Shown here: positions 12,370-25,634 of the stretch, piece after piece
How the letters are laid out: every line of letters starts with the position of its first letter
Position numbering within the stretch: the first letter of the stretch is position 1
From: Amyloporia xantha
Lineage: Eukaryota > Basidiomycota > Agaricomycetes > Polyporales > Adustoporiaceae
Length of the DNA: 64,000 bases
Assembly: GCA_036971615.1 (NCBI GenBank)
Contig: JAYKKR010000010.1
Location: 1-64,000 of the forward strand
Reading direction: 5' to 3'
Translations under genes and position numbers: made by a program
The notes under the pieces: model-generated
Told to the model about the DNA's origin: nothing
Databases searched by the model: none
Seen by the model: the letters and a program-made list of their open reading frames with translations, nothing else

Positions 12370-14160
12370 CTGCCAGTGCCTCACTCATTTTGGTCCAGCA
12401 CCTGCTTTCAGGACAGGTGAATCGCGTCACTCGACACGGGCAGTACGGTGAAGTCTACTCGCATGACTTCTGTACCGCCTACTCTCCTCCGTCCTCGTGC
12501 TCCATTGGAGCCCGGAAGATATTGCTAGCCATCTTATCACCACAAAGTAATGAAACCTGAGTACAAATGTCAAAGCGCAGCCAGGAAGACTCCATGGAAA
12601 TATGCAGGGCCTAGACGAGTTGTTACACCAGTCTTCATATGTGCGGCCTTGCTGCCGGCGCCGGAATCGGTCGCCAAGCAGAGCGGCCATAATTCCTGCA
12701 ATGCGTGGTGAGGGCAGTCAATCTGGCAAGAGTGGCTACATGCTAGCGCCCTCGACCATGTAATAGAAATGAAACACTCGAGCGTAACCGCGCTGGTGAA
12801 CCCGATGCAGTGCGCGCCAGAATGAGTACCTCCTCCGCCGCTCAACAATCATACGAATATATGTATAAGAGTATGTACAGGGAGACATCTGAATAGCTAA
12901 CGCAGATCTCCTCGTACCTGAAAAGAGATCTTCAAGTTGTAAACTACGAGTGGCGGCGAAACGACGCTCACCGTGGCACACGCCTCATCTCGAGGCAGCA
13001 CTTGATGGAAAGGCGTTTATCAGATTACACATACACGTGTCCAATGAAACCAACCACCGTCATGTGGGTGGCTGAGGGGCCCTTTATCAAGCTGTGAACA
13101 TTTCTCTGTACTACGTATCCGGGTCCGTTGTACTGGAGTAAATCCAAGGAATGACCGTCTCAAATTCTTACGCCAAGAATCCGTAGTGCAGCATGGATCC
13201 CTGCTAGTAGAGAATGAAAGGTGCTGCAACGACACCCGGCCCTCACCGGTGAATATCTAACGGTAACCAACTTTCTGCATATGATTTACATAAACGAGGC
13301 GTCATGATTAATTGACCCCGTTTCTCCCCACAGGATTCGCACGCCTGGGTTTCAAATGACATTCTGCACTTCTTTGAGCTGTCCTCCTTTTGGAAAGGTC
13401 CGTCCTCGGCCGAGGTCAACCATTGACCCGAACGATGCGGGCAGTCAGGGCAGTTGCTTTTGACGATCTGTCTGCATGGTGAGAAAGCAGAGACATCAGC
13501 TCACTGATTCATTTGTCGGTAAATCTGAAGTCGGAAGTTAAAACGACACGCAGTTTTAAAGAATGCCAGAGCACTGGTGTCAGGTTGTGAAGGTATGAGT
13601 GGGGAACAGGGCGTAGCCGAAGAATTTCTTCGCCAATCGCATTCCTTGCGATCATTCTGATCGAATCAAAGAGCTGGATATCCTTGGAACCGCATGTTCC
13701 CGCCGCGTTGCGGCTAGCACACGATGGACTGCTCTCAGTATGTAAGCCGTATCATATGTGCTCAAAAGCTTTCGCCTTCGTACGTGTTCCAATGTTCGCT
13801 TGAGTTTCAATCATTTTGACCTCACTCTGCTCCATACCACCAGTACCACAAAGATGTCCAACGTATGGCGCTCTCACTCCTCTGACCGATCTCACCGCTG
13901 ACCGTACACAACATGTGAGTATAGCTGTCTGGCGAACTAGCTGGGTTGCCAGAATTTCCAGAGGCTCGGCCTGCTAATGCAGTTGAACGTGAAGTGTGGG
14001 CTGTGAATGGCAGCCTAAGGCTAGTAGTCTACCGCGTCGGTTTTCAGATCCACCGCGAACTGCGCAACAGCTTTGAACCTTGGCTAAGAGTGCTTTACCA
14101 TCTTGTATTCTGTGGAATTAGCTCATGCAAATGTGACTTTAGTATTTCAAAGCCAAAATT
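12370..14160. other. Gene-free stretch
   Basis: Short overlapping frames on both strands, none above about 95 codons, and no motif seen. The minus-strand frames at 12427-12981 contain hydrophobic residues but no coherent exon chain. Base composition resembles the surrounding decayed region. No RNA gene or transposon end was identified. Confidence 0.4.
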
Positions 14161-14214
14161 GAACTCCCGACCATACGCAAATAGGTTACTTCACCTATCG
14201 ACTTATCAACGGGA

Positions 14215-14973
14215 ATTATATCGATGATTTTCACGACGAGTTCCAAATGTCTGAGCACGGTGCAGAGGTTTGTTTCCATGTATATCAGTCACACTTGCTC
14301 ATGTTCACACTGGCGTGGACCAAAGCAATTAGAGAAATTAGGTATCATGCTCTTCACCGAGGACGGTACCCTAAAAGAAAACTGGCGTGCTGGCTCCTCG
14401 TCAGGCACCCGTGTCTTCGGTAAAGAACTTAGCGCCACCAAAGTGAAGTTTGCGCTGCTTGACTGCAGTGCGCAAGATCTCTTCGTCGTCCATGAGCAGT
14501 ACCGCCGGCGCGGCGTTGCCTTGTGGGCTATCAGGACACTCTTTCACTTGCTAAAGGATGATGTAAGTCTGTCCATAATAATAGTCGAAGTGCATTCGTC
14601 TGATGCGCTTCCGCTCTCTTTCCACGCACAGGGGATCAAGTTCATCGTGACCTGGCCTTCCGTGCCTCGCATTGAGCCCGAGCTAAAGGGCACCCCTGTC
14701 GAAGAGTGCCTGTTGCGGCGTAACGTCGCTTTCATGCGTAAGGTGAATAAAAATGCTCGTAGCTCGCGAATACTTATCAATGACGTGAATTTCTGATGTA
14801 ATCTTGATAGGCGGGCTTCCGCAGTGGGCCTGTCTCCTGCGTTTGCCTTCGTGCTTCAGGACGAGGCGCATCCATCTCGCGCTCTGGCGATAGAATGCGA
14901 TGTGGTAAGGAAGTCTTCGATCGTGAAGAGGCCTGCGAAGTTGACTCAATCATTCTTTAAGGATCCTGCGTAA
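14215..14973 (+). pseudogene. GNAT-family N-acetyltransferase-like gene, frameshifted
   Basis: An exon reading YIDDFHDEFQMSEHGAEVC begins at about 14218. After one or two short introns comes DLFVVHEQYRRRGVALWAIR, where Q-x-R-R-R-G-V-A is the acetyl-CoA pyrophosphate-binding signature (motif A) of the GNAT fold. A GT-AG intron (from about 14562) leads into KFIVTWPS, then TPVEECLLRRNVAFMRK, another intron (from about 14741), and AFAFVLQDEAHPSRALAI in a frame shifted by one base. The frame then runs to TAA at 14971-14973. The layout matches uncharacterised basidiomycete GNAT-like proteins; the substrate is unknown. The true start was not found. One frameshift in the last exon argues for decay or sequence error. 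Confidence 0.5.
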
Positions 14974-15344
14974 AATCCTCATTCTTCCGTTGACGGCACG
15001 TAAGACCGCTACTGCGATTCAAATCTTCAACTTCGGACTCGGAATAGAAGCCAAACCAAGCCTGAATTAGTCTATATTGTACTCGAGCATTGGTGTCTTC
15101 TCAGTCCTCTCCTTTCTCCATACGTTCAACCCATATATGTTTGACCATTTCCTCATTCAACCTTCGCATGCGTTTGTGGCGTATAATCAGTCCAATGTGT
15201 TCACAACTGATGTTATGCTAGCCATTACAGAAAGCGGTAGAACCAAGCGACCCGATGTGTGGCTCGTTGATTGACCACTTCGTGCGGTGCGATCTTCTTT
15301 CTCTCCATTGATTTCCCGGTGTCTCATGTAGATGAGTACGTGAA
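14974..15344. other. Spacer without identifiable gene
   Basis: Contains a 65-codon plus ORF (15077-15274) with no motif. Nothing else supportable. Confidence 0.35.
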
Positions 15345-15525
15345 GATTTGAACACGGAGACTAGCCATGTATAGTAATGGTGCGTGTGCGGGGGATTCAT
15401 ACCTGCTGTTCCCTGGTCATCGTGAGCAAGAGGAGAGGTTATAGACAGCTCAGAGTGCGTGATACCTCCTGACCTGCAGATTTTGGCAGCTGAAAGCGGC
15501 CAGTCCTGGGGAGCAAGGGCGGATT
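15345..15525 (+). repeat. Dispersed repeat, copy 2 (pair with 7005-7185)
   Basis: Direct-orientation partner of 7005-7185 with the same ordered blocks (GTATAGTAA, GGTCAT, GCAAGAGG, CTCAGAGTGC, TCCTGACCTGC, CGGCCAG). The spacing between blocks is preserved apart from small indels, so chance similarity is unlikely. Confidence 0.55.
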
Positions 15526-18500
15526 GTCCAAATGTCATGTGCGAGTGCCCCACATTGCCCTTTCGGATTATTCAGCAACTCATTCTCAGTTCTCGCTATC
15601 TCGCCCTGCTCGGTCGATGAATATCACCGCTGCCGACGAGCTCTCATTATCTGTATTCGTCGAAGTTGCTGAAGGGAGCGATGATCGCTGCCAATGGATC
15701 CTGATGCCTGGGTGATCACAACTTGAAGGGAGCGGGAGCAGTGCAACTATCACCCCGGGACTCTCCCTGGCTCTGATGGTGAATGCATCCTTCTACTCTC
15801 GCAAACACCTTTGCAGATAATGCCTACTGTCCAGAGTGTGTAACAACTTTGCCGCAGCCGCCAAGAAAAGGTGAGCTCCTCGGAAACACGCTGCGCAGAA
15901 TGTATCCTGACCCGTCTATGATCAGTGTAGTGGAATCCGCCCTGCATATTCCCTTTGCCTGTTGCGTAGCTATACTTGCCGATACAATCATTGCGACTTG
16001 AAGTTCAATACAGAACTGAATCCTTCCGGACGGCCACCACGAGGCGAGGTGTTCTTGTCGGGCCGAGGGTTTTCGGGTTTTCCGCCACTACTGACACCCT
16101 CAGTACAGCTTCTAATGCCAAGAAGTTACCTTGCTGCAGTCCACCGAGATGGTCTACATCTTACCAGGAGGAGGATGGTATAGCATAGTCGCTCGGTGAT
16201 CCAGAGTCGCAATGTGGGGGCATCTTGAATTCCCGAGGCCATTAATACGTAGGAACATGGACTCTAGGCTACGTCACCTCTAATACGATGGAATCTCGCG
16301 GAGATCCCTTGGATCCTTGTATACAGGCAGTCTGCATTATTTCTGCAGCTCCAAATTGCAAGGTTGACGATGCTGTGTCCACACAATTGATTTCGCCGCA
16401 GATCCATGCACCATATCCCGTTGGGTACTCCCCACCTCACCCTATTCCCGCCAGCCATCGACAAAACTGCCACGTCTGTGTGTTCCCTCGAGTGGTTGGC
16501 GTTGGAGGATATGACACCTTACCCGTAGAGGAACCATCTGGTATTAAACAAATGGACAAGTGCCTGTTACATGCAACCGAATACGTCTAATACATTGCCG
16601 CCTCACCCAATGGGACAATGGGTTAGTGGCTGGACTCTCATTAAGGTTAGCAGTTGACGTTACAGTCCCTGCTTCAGCAGCTATGCATAGCCTCCGGGCG
16701 TATCATCGATTCTTCGCAGCCGCCGATGACCACAGCATGCAGTGGTCCTACGGCTCCATCCTGTGCGATGACCTTGCTATAGGACTAACACAGGGTTTCA
16801 CAGCTAGAAGGTGCTAGTCCGTTCAGCAGGAAAAGTACAGGGGCGACTGTCTTTGACCTAAAGATCGTAGGTTTCCCCCAACGGAAGCTTAACACGTACA
16901 GATGGACGGCTTGCTGTCTGGGCGGAATTTCGAGATCTGAGAATTTCCACACAATTGGGGATAAAAACACGACATGCAATGAATACTTAGGCACAATGCA
17001 ATAAGCAAATAATTTTGCCGAATTGTTGTTTCCAGTATCAATATAGCTGTCTTCAAAGGCTGCTAAATTTTAGGATTAAACATGCTCTCACACCTTTTCT
17101 TGGTTGCAACACGAACCGTATAGGCTAAAAGAAAACGTCCGACTGTCTGTTTTCTAATATTTTGGAGAGTATAAAATGTGCCATGGCGATCGTAGCTTCG
17201 TTCAGTCCAAAGAATGGCAGCGATTGGGCATCTTTAGTGTGGCCTTTTGCTAGTCTATCATTGGTACCAGTGAGCTTAAGCATGGACCAGCATGACCCTT
17301 ACATGGCGGCCCTTGTAAACAATTTTGTTCATCGATTAGCCGGTGCACACCTGGGCGCTGGACGAAAGTTAGAAAGCGTTGGCACCAAGACATTTGAGAT
17401 CAGGGATCCATAACTTTATGACCGCATAGCTGTGATGCGTACCTTCGTGGAAAGGAAACGAGGGGCCTCCAAACATTAGCAGCGGCTCCAGGCTCCCGTG
17501 TCTGTTATCCACCTATCCACAGCATTAGATTGACCACCGTGGCACTCTCCAAGACGCCAGAGACGGTCTCCCACGTGTGTTGCCGTAGATAGGAATTTGC
17601 GTTGACAAATAGATCTGTACGTACGTGCAATATCAGCCTGAGGTGGATTGGGATGGCAGATGCTGTGAGATAACAGCAGAGACGAAGAGGCATGAATCGC
17701 CCGGCCGAACCAGTACCATGACCACAGTAGCATGAAGCTACGTCTGGCGTATCTTGTGAACTTGTCAGCGTGCCTCAGGGTCAAAGCTTCTACACCGGCG
17801 ATCACTTTCACAGAACATCACCACCGAGTCCTGCGCCCATACTCCATGTAAGTCTTATCAGAGGTGTCCCACAAGCACCACAAGCTGATCTGGAGCCAAA
17901 GATGGGCGTGTGCCCTTATCTTCAGTTATTACAAGAGAGGTTAAGGCGGTATGATCTCCGATTCGGCGCACAGTGACAGTTTTAATGCTAGGAGCGCACC
18001 CTAGTGCAGGCTGCAGCTGAGCCGATCACAGGATGAATATAGTCGCCGCACTTCCTTATGTGACCTTTCAATGCACGGCGATCCGGCGATACTGCGGGTA
18101 TTACAAAGTTTCGCTCTCACAAAGCTGAAATCTACAACGTATGTACAACCGCAATCGTCTTCCGATTTTACACTTAGTGTTGACCATGTGAGGGCATATC
18201 AACTACATGATTCCTTTGTTCGAGCTTGCGTCAGCACTCAAAAGCGCTCTGATCGAGATCCATGTTGAGCCTTGTGTTCAACGGGGTTCTTTGCCAAAGT
18301 TCCATCAGACCGGGCGCAGCTCGGCACCGCCTATTGATGATTCTATCCTATCAAATGTCAATGGATAGTGGCCGTGGCGCTTCGTAAGAGAATGTTTCAC
18401 GTACGTGCTTCTGACCACGATATTTACTCCGAATGGATTCCTCCTCGATGTTCCCAAGAGTTTCATTTCGAAGCCTACGACGAGTCCAGACGAGCGATAT

Positions 18501-18530
18501 ACACTGACATAGGTTTACCAACTTGCCTTT
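15526..18530. other. Three kilobases without recognisable gene
   Basis: Frames up to about 110 codons exist on both strands (for example 16288-16590 plus and 17476-17811 minus), but none has a domain motif or links to neighbours by clear splice sites. A methionine-initiated 83-codon frame at 17162-17413 follows an AT-rich stretch that could be an old promoter. Treat the region as decayed intergenic DNA. Confidence 0.4.
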
Positions 18531-18536
18531 ACTGAC

Positions 18537-20180
18537 ATGGAGAATTTTTGGGAGCCTGAAGAAGTTGGTGACGATTCGTCCACGGTGACATCACCTGCAA
18601 GCGATGTCATGCGGGCCTGTAGTCCTGCACCATCTCTTTACTCATTGTCTTCGTCCATCGAGGAGAGGTTCTTGGTAAGTATACGGCAGTAGTTTCTTCC
18701 TTTCCTGATACTTTTGTGTCTCTAGTCCTCCGGTTTGCTGATGCCAATATTCGTTTCCGATATCTAGGTTCGAGCTGCTTATGGGCGTCTCTTCAACAGA
18801 GTGAACGAGGTGATATTATGCCACTCATATCGCTGTAAAGTCGACAGCTTACAGGGTAAATGGCAGACATACTTTCTTCCTGCCGTCAGTGTATTCTCCA
18901 CCGTCTTCATAAGGCGCACAGAACTAAGCGCCTTCCCGCTGAAATAAAGGATTACGACGAACACAGGCGCCTCGATCTCCAACATAATATGTATAAACTG
19001 TGCCTTGGTGGTCTGTATCCAGCCAGTGATCTGGTAGTGAGAGCACTTCAAACCCATTGTAGATCGGCGATCTTGGATGTTGGGACCGGAAGTGGATGCT
19101 GGCGAGTCTAGACATGATCTTTTTTGCCTCTGAAGATTCTATATGCTACGTAGGGCTGTCGATATGGCTAAAGCATTCCCCCATTGTGATGTCCTTGGAG
19201 TTGACCTCGTGCTGCCGATAATTGAAGGGTAGGCCTCACTGCTTTCAGTCCTTCGAGCGTATCGTTGACAGCTTGGTACAATAAGGGAATTACCCTTAAC
19301 TGTCGGTAAGCGTTTCATCAGAGGCACAGACGGCTAACGACAATCGCATTCAATTCAGATTCGAGATAGATGATGTCAGTCAGTCTGAAGTGGACCGGCC
19401 CCGTTCTAATATATTTTACAGGTGAATCTTGGTTTGTCTCATTATAAAAGAGACATTCGACGTCGTCCATGTCCGCTCTGTATCAGTTGGGGTGAGTGCT
19501 CAAAGTCCTGACTAGTCCGCGCTTATTTTTGCCTGCTTCATAATCAGATACGTGACTTCCCCAGCTGTTGAAGGAGTTATCGGAAGCACTTCGCCCTGGG
19601 CGTCTTGATACTTGGAGATGGAGAGTTTCAATTGTATGATGAGAACATGCGGCCCAAAGCTTTCGGCGATCCAAGCGTTTCCGAATGCTCCTCGATCCAA
19701 CAGATCTTCTTTGCCGCTTACAGCGCAATAAAAGAGAGAGGAGGGAACCCCGACGCTGCCGTTATGAATCCAACGTGGCTCAGATCTCTCGATTGTCTAA
19801 CAGATGTCGGGTGGCATGAAATCTTTGTCCCCCTAGGTCCATGGCGATACGGTGATGTCTTTCTATTTCTCTTCCAGATATCACATTGAAACTATCACAG
19901 AGTGCGAAGACCAGAAACAACTTCGCACATGCATGCCGGGAAAATTGTCTGGGATATTTGTCCAGCCTTGCGCCTCTATTGCTAAGGTGAATTCCTTATA
20001 CTTTATGCTACGTATATCGTCTCATGCAATCTCTTCACCGATAGCGATGGTTATTTTTCAGAAGTTGTAGAAGAATTATGCCTTAAGGGGGCTGCTGAAG
20101 TCAACGAACTTCGTATACACGTCTACACGCGTTGGAGCTTCGCATGGGCTGTGAAGAGTGCTGCTCATGTTTCGACATAA
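18537..20180 (+). CDS. SAM-dependent class I methyltransferase, multi-exon
   Basis: ATG at 18537 opens an acidic Ser-rich exon (MENFWEPEEVGDDSSTV) ending at a GTAAGT donor at 18675; the next exon starts at 18768. Then come DLQHNMYKLCLGG and motif I, AILDVGTGSGCW, the glycine-rich SAM-binding loop (about 19065-19090). A GC-AG intron follows, joining to VDMAKAFPHCDVLGVDLV, whose acidic residues end beta-2. Further blocks are FEIDDV, VNLGLSHY, VVHVRSVSV, ILGDGEFQLYDE, GWHEIFVPLGPWRYG and a last exon reading EVNELRIHVYTRWSFAWAVK before TAA at 20178-20180. This is the order of the large fungal family of cytosolic or secondary-metabolism methyltransferases. The substrate is unknown. Frameshifts near 19455 and in the penultimate exon make activity doubtful unless they are sequence errors. 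Confidence 0.68.
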
Positions 20181-23100
20181 ATATTTCAGTTTAGAAGGAT
20201 TTTGGACCACATGCAAGACTTGCCAGTGTTGATGACTGAGGCACGCTATGTACGGTATGCGTTCGTACAGTATCAAGTGACGGAATTCACATGTGCAAAA
20301 ATCGCTAGATATGCATGACGATACCTGATTGCCGTCGACATTTACAGCACCCTGTCTTAGTGTCAGCTTTTCTCCATCTTTAGTTTAGATAGCTGGATTC
20401 CTTGACACGTGAAGCCGGTATGCGTCAACGTGTGTAGTAGTCTGGTAACAGATGGGGTGGTGCAATTTGACACGGGAAGCTGCGGTCTTCGCTGATCGTC
20501 AGATGGCCATAGCTTGCAAGGTAGGGGCATTCAGCTATGCATTGAATTGGAAGAAATACGCAAAGACACCGAGACAAGTACTGCTAATAGTTGTCTTGTC
20601 AGGAAAACTAGATTTCGGCGACCTACGCATTACAGGAAGTTTCCATACAAAGACGCAACTGAGAGCTCTACTTGGCCCCTGCATTTGCAACGTACCTATC
20701 ACAGCGCCTTTGTGAGAACATCAAGGCTGACGTTGGAGTATATGAAATTTGATAAGGGGCCAAAAATCAGGCGAAGGAATGGTGAGATCTCACGGCAATA
20801 TGACTTTGTTCTCAGAGGTCTCCCCGTCGAGCAAAATAATAGCGACTTTCGTCGTCTGCTTGTTCCATTAATCTACGCATTACTTGTTGCAAGGGGCTCT
20901 CACCTCGTGCATCTGGAATTCCTCAATGGTGCCATACAAAATCTCACCCCTCAATCAGCGAAACACGATCGCCAACCTGGAAAGAAATAAGATTACTGAC
21001 TGCCGGCCGCTCTGGACCGGTTGAGTCACCTCTAAAGGCTCTCCAGCTGTGAGATCCTCCTGGTAAACGTAACGGCATGAGCAGTCTGATCTGGGTGCAG
21101 TGAGGGCCATCGCTCAATCAGTACACGCACAATGTCATAAAATCAATGTTCGGAAACACAGCACTTGCGGTGGGCGTCGAATGGATGATGGCCATATTGT
21201 AGGGCCTGACTCGAAGGAAGGAGCGGGATTATCTTATGCAGCTCATAACGCCTTCTGTTTTATTTTTGTCCATCGTCCATCGTGAGGGTCCTTGCCATGC
21301 AGGTCAGTGGACAATCTGAAAATCATTGGAGATTCTCACCTGTCGCCTGTCGGGAGTGAAATTTGACGTTTCCTCGTTTAGAAGAGAAGCATTACGTTCA
21401 GCGCTGGATCCGAGTCAAGCGTATCGAAAGGCCGATTGATGCCCCTATATTCCTCCGTCCATGGACTGACAGGCATGGCGCTAGCAACTAAGCTACTCCT
21501 GTGCAAACCTGATGGAATAAGGCGTCAGGTGTCTACCGGTACTTCGTGGATTCAATCGACAGAGTTTCCGTCAAAATCAGCATAGTACTTCAAATAGCTA
21601 TCTCGTTGATCCTAATATAGCTTTCGAAGTGTTTTTCCGAGTCCATGTCCTCCTACATAGATCATGGTATCATGATTTGTAGATTTACGACATCTTCACA
21701 ATGAGTGGAGATGATCTCGTGAATGCCGCAGAACAGGGCCTAACTTACGTGTAATCTGTAATTCTGATGCCGCACTCAACCCATTACCCAGTATTCGCTG
21801 GGGCGAGACCTGAGGGCTGACTTACCGTTTTCTGAATGCGGCGATAGGTGGGGTCTTCGAGCGCATTGGTGGAAGGCTGATGGAAGGGAGATGGGGTGAT
21901 GACATGCGGCGTTTACGATCTGGGTAGGCGGCATAAACAGTCGGTTGACGAAGAAGTGGCCCCACCTCGTCGCCATCCCGCGGCGTTTCAGCGCAGTAGT
22001 TTCCTGGAGTAAGCGCCTTATATACGAGCTCAGAATCCAGTTACCTACATTGAAGGCTTTAGTGAACAGACTCGAGGTGTATAAAAAGCAGACGGAGTTA
22101 GCTGTGCGGATTCTCCCGAAGGTCCAAGCCTGAAGCAACGCAGCGCCCTCCAGCACAGCTGACTGCCACCGAACAGTATAAGGGAGCAGAGTCATCATAC
22201 ACCTCTTCCCTTGCATCGTCCCTACGTCTCATGTTCCCAGAACGCCTTTGCAGTGTTATCTAGCGAAGGCTCATGGGCACAAGGAGAGTCGAGACTTCAT
22301 AAGCTCAACGATGTCCTTGACACGTGATCGTATATCGTCCTAGTAGCTGCCGATGTTGAGAACAATAACTTGGTTAGCGATTATGCTTGCCCTCGTCGAT
22401 GTTCATCTCATCGTCGGACATCTTGAGAATGTCGTATGAGTGGATGGCAGCGAGAGTTGGGAATCGAGATTGCAGCAATCGTGTCGGTCGGTGTTCGCCG
22501 GTCACTGGCCGAAAATAGCGTGACATTTTTACATTGTAACTGTATATGATACTGTAGTGACATGAGTCACCACGATCACTAAATGGGTATGATGTTTCGG
22601 AGTTGCACCTCTTGACATCCATGAAATGATTGTTATACGGGATGACCAATGTGCACAATGATCTATAAACTGTTAGCCGTGTCGGGCACTGGTAGACTGT
22701 TCTCTTTGCAAGCGTCGCCGTCCGGTTGTGAGTCAGGCATTCCCAGCGTCATATAGCCATAGCTTGACTCTCAGAGCTTATTTTGTGGCAGCAGCTCCCA
22801 GTGGCCCAGCACATCGTGATGAGTATACTTGACGTGTATGTGTATACACACGAGCGATGAGACCGCATGCCACTCCTACGTAGATATTGATCAGCCGTCG
22901 GAATTAGATGGAAGCTGGCTAGTCGCGCGGACCAGATGGGTGCAGCCGCATAGCGATGGTGTGAGACAGTCGACTCTTCGTTACCGGCGTGATGGGCGTG
23001 TCATACTAATCCCAACTGGTATCTACTGGATTGTTGTTCCACTGACGGCCTCTTGCACAATTGAAGCGGTGCCTGGACAATTTAGGTATCATCGACTCTG

Positions 23101-23337
23101 TATCCACTGTGGTTCGATTTGCCATCTTGTGAGTCGCCACTTGATTGCATTCTCATTCATCTACCGCCCATGAAATTTGCATGGTGCGGTCCATGACTTT
23201 TTTCTGACAAGTCCGGTCCACACGGAATCTCCCGCCCTTGGACACTCATAAAAGAGCACTCAGCGTGAATCCGACCCCACCACCACATCTGTGCGTACAT
23301 ACCACTTCACTCTTGTAACTGCACCTGGATAGTCGTC
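20181..23337. other. Three kilobases without recognisable gene
   Basis: The largest frames are 158 codons (20514-20990, plus; basic, no motif) and 146 codons (21776-22216, minus; several arginine and histidine runs, no motif). Neither shows family features I know. The sequence just upstream of 23338 should hold the promoter of the MYND gene, but no element could be pinned down. Confidence 0.4.
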
Positions 23338-24070
23338 ATGAGTGCAGCACAACTCATCCAACATCCCTGCACCATATGCCGCCAAACAACGACTATGTGG
23401 TGCAGCCGATGCGAAAAAGCCTGGTACTGCTCACCGGAACATCTACAGAACGTAAGTGCTAGTCCTATACTTTGTACGGGATTATGCCTGACGCCACGCC
23501 GTCACGACAATGCAGGACTGGCCTCGTCATCGGAAAGAGTGCAAGCCTGCCAATACGGTACAGCAGCCTAATATGGTCGCCCACGCCACCTGCGGCTCAG
23601 CAGCAGCTGGTCACGATAACCGCTATCTTGTTTGCACCGGAAGAAGGTACACCTACTTATGTCATGATCTGAGCCTGTCCGCGCCTAATCACTAACTCAA
23701 ATTTGCCTCCAGATCGCTGTCGACTGATTTCGGTTCAGTGCCGCCCACGGTACAGTTTCCCAGGGCATTTGTCCGTTACCGCTGGTGGAAGATTACTTCA
23801 AAGAAGGTGTCCCAAACACAATCATCCTTACACAAGGTCTGAACGGCGAACCACTCAGATTCCCACTGCATATCTGGTACTGCCCCAAGGCTCTGCAAAG
23901 GGCTCCCCCATCAATCGTGCGATTCATCGCATCACGTCAGTGCTGCAGCCAAACCTTGGTGCGGTACCGTGATCGTGTTGAAATTCAATGGTTCGCGGAG
24001 ACAGGGATATTCTGATGCCGGAGCCAATGATTTGCCTGCGCTCTCCGCTTACTTCCTCGCTTACAAGTGA
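23338..24070 (+). CDS. MYND-type zinc-finger protein, frameshifted
   Basis: ATG at 23338 begins an exon with CTICRQTT, MWCSRCEKAWYCSPEHLQN. A GT-AG intron (23452-23515) follows and exon 2 opens with DWPRHRKEC. This gives the full C-x2-C, C-x2-C, C-x3-H/C, H-x3-C ligand pattern of a MYND finger, a protein-protein interaction module. A second intron (23647-23712) precedes LVEDYFKEGVPNTIILTQGL, NGEPLRFPLHIWYCPK and finally LPALSAYFLAYK with stop at 24068-24070. The tail has no enzymatic motif and matches small uncharacterised basidiomycete MYND proteins. Three one-base shifts are needed in the last exon (near 23770, 23895 and 23940), so the gene is broken or the consensus is imperfect. Confidence 0.7.
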
Positions 24071-25634
24071 TCAAAGTAAGTCTCTTCGTGATATCACACC
24101 GGCATTCCAGCATCATGCAGCACTAGAGTCAAACTCAGCGGGATTCGATCCGAGCTTCCATGGAGAAATGCACTGTGTATATATGGGTAAACAAAAATAT
24201 TTGGTAAAAGCTACTATACTGCGCTGACTGATTACGTTCCTCGCTCATAGCCCGAACAAGCGAACCATGACTTTTGAGTATAAGCAGGGCCCAATGGCAT
24301 ATCTCAACTGGCCCCAGTGTTGACTAAAGGGTTGAAGCGCGCCATCAGTGGTCTGAGATGTTTGCAGATGGTGTAAGGTTAGCACATTCCCTTCTGTAGT
24401 GATGCCAATCTCAGCCATAACGTAGACGGCAATGAAATATAGTCACATACTTTTACTGATTCTGCGATGTCATGCTACGTGCCGATCACGCGCGTCCATA
24501 CCTCCTATCGGTATGATCTTATTCTCAGGCTTGCGATTCACCATAACTCCAGGTGTTTTAGTAAATGTTCTGTTCAATATCTGCCAGTGAGCGCTCGTAC
24601 CGAAGACCTTGAATCCCGCCATAGACGTTCAATCTGATCTTCAAGTTTCCGTTCAAAGTAGATCCAGCTTATCGTCGAGGATCTTACACCCAATATTCGA
24701 CGCTAGCCCATGGCTGTGAATCCAACAAGTTGGGAGCGTGTATGTGGTGATAGAATCTCGCGTTAGAACGTGATCTTGAAGTCGAGGCGCGACATCTTCC
24801 GGCCTCCCATGACTACGCCAGTGAGGATTTCATCAGCTTCGGTCCTGCCTTCAAAATTCCATCGATCTATATTTATTGAGGCCTGACGCATACCATGTGC
24901 TAGCATTTATTCTACTAGCACAGTTCCAAGGGCACAGATTCGACCGAAAACCATGTTAGCAATCTCAGGTGACGTTTGATCCCATGGCTGATGTAGGAAT
25001 TACACTGTGGCTACTTTCTCAATAAATATTATCTATCGGGACGCGTTCTCTGGGATCCCACCTGCGAGGTTCGATAAAATCCAGAGTGTTGAAGTGCCTG
25101 TACTGAACGATTCATAAGAACAATTCGAGATGATCCTGCTGTTGGTTTGTAAGACTGGATCTGACCACTGGGATACTTCGTGTGAGCAGAACGTATACCA
25201 CCTCCTAGTGTTGTTTGCTCAGACATTTCAAGGTGACTTTTGTGAGCACGGGCATGCTGAGCGTACGTAAGGGGTACATACACCAGTCAATGGCACCTAT
25301 GCCGCTGATATATCACAGTACGAGGAGGTAAACATATCAGTCAGCGTCGCCACGTTTTGGGTTCCACATGTGCGCTCACAGGAGGGCGTGGAAACAAGGC
25401 AGAATGGGTCGAGAGTTTGGCTAGAAGAGCTTGACTGAAGAGATGCAAAGAAATCGACTACACTAGGAAATAGTGGGCAGAACGAGAGCGCCATGGATGT
25501 AAGCATAATGTAAGAAAATGAAAAAACAAAGAACTCTTGCATTAACATGTGCCCCGCACGCATGAACACAAACATGCCTAGCTTATTCTTTATTATGGCC
25601 AATGGGTTTCCATAACTCTACCCAAACATTGCTG
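24071..25634. other. Gene-free stretch
   Basis: Between the MYND gene and the next minus-strand frames, only short frames occur (84 and 101 codons, minus, at 25029-25283 and 25297-25602). No motif, tandem repeat or RNA gene seen. Confidence 0.4.

Noticed and set aside
22389..22421. Minus-strand MSDDEMNIDEG resembling the N-terminus of Y14/RBM8A-like RNA-binding proteins
   Set aside because: Only eleven residues; no RRM or RGF-type block follows on the minus strand, so the similarity is probably chance or a tiny orphan exon.
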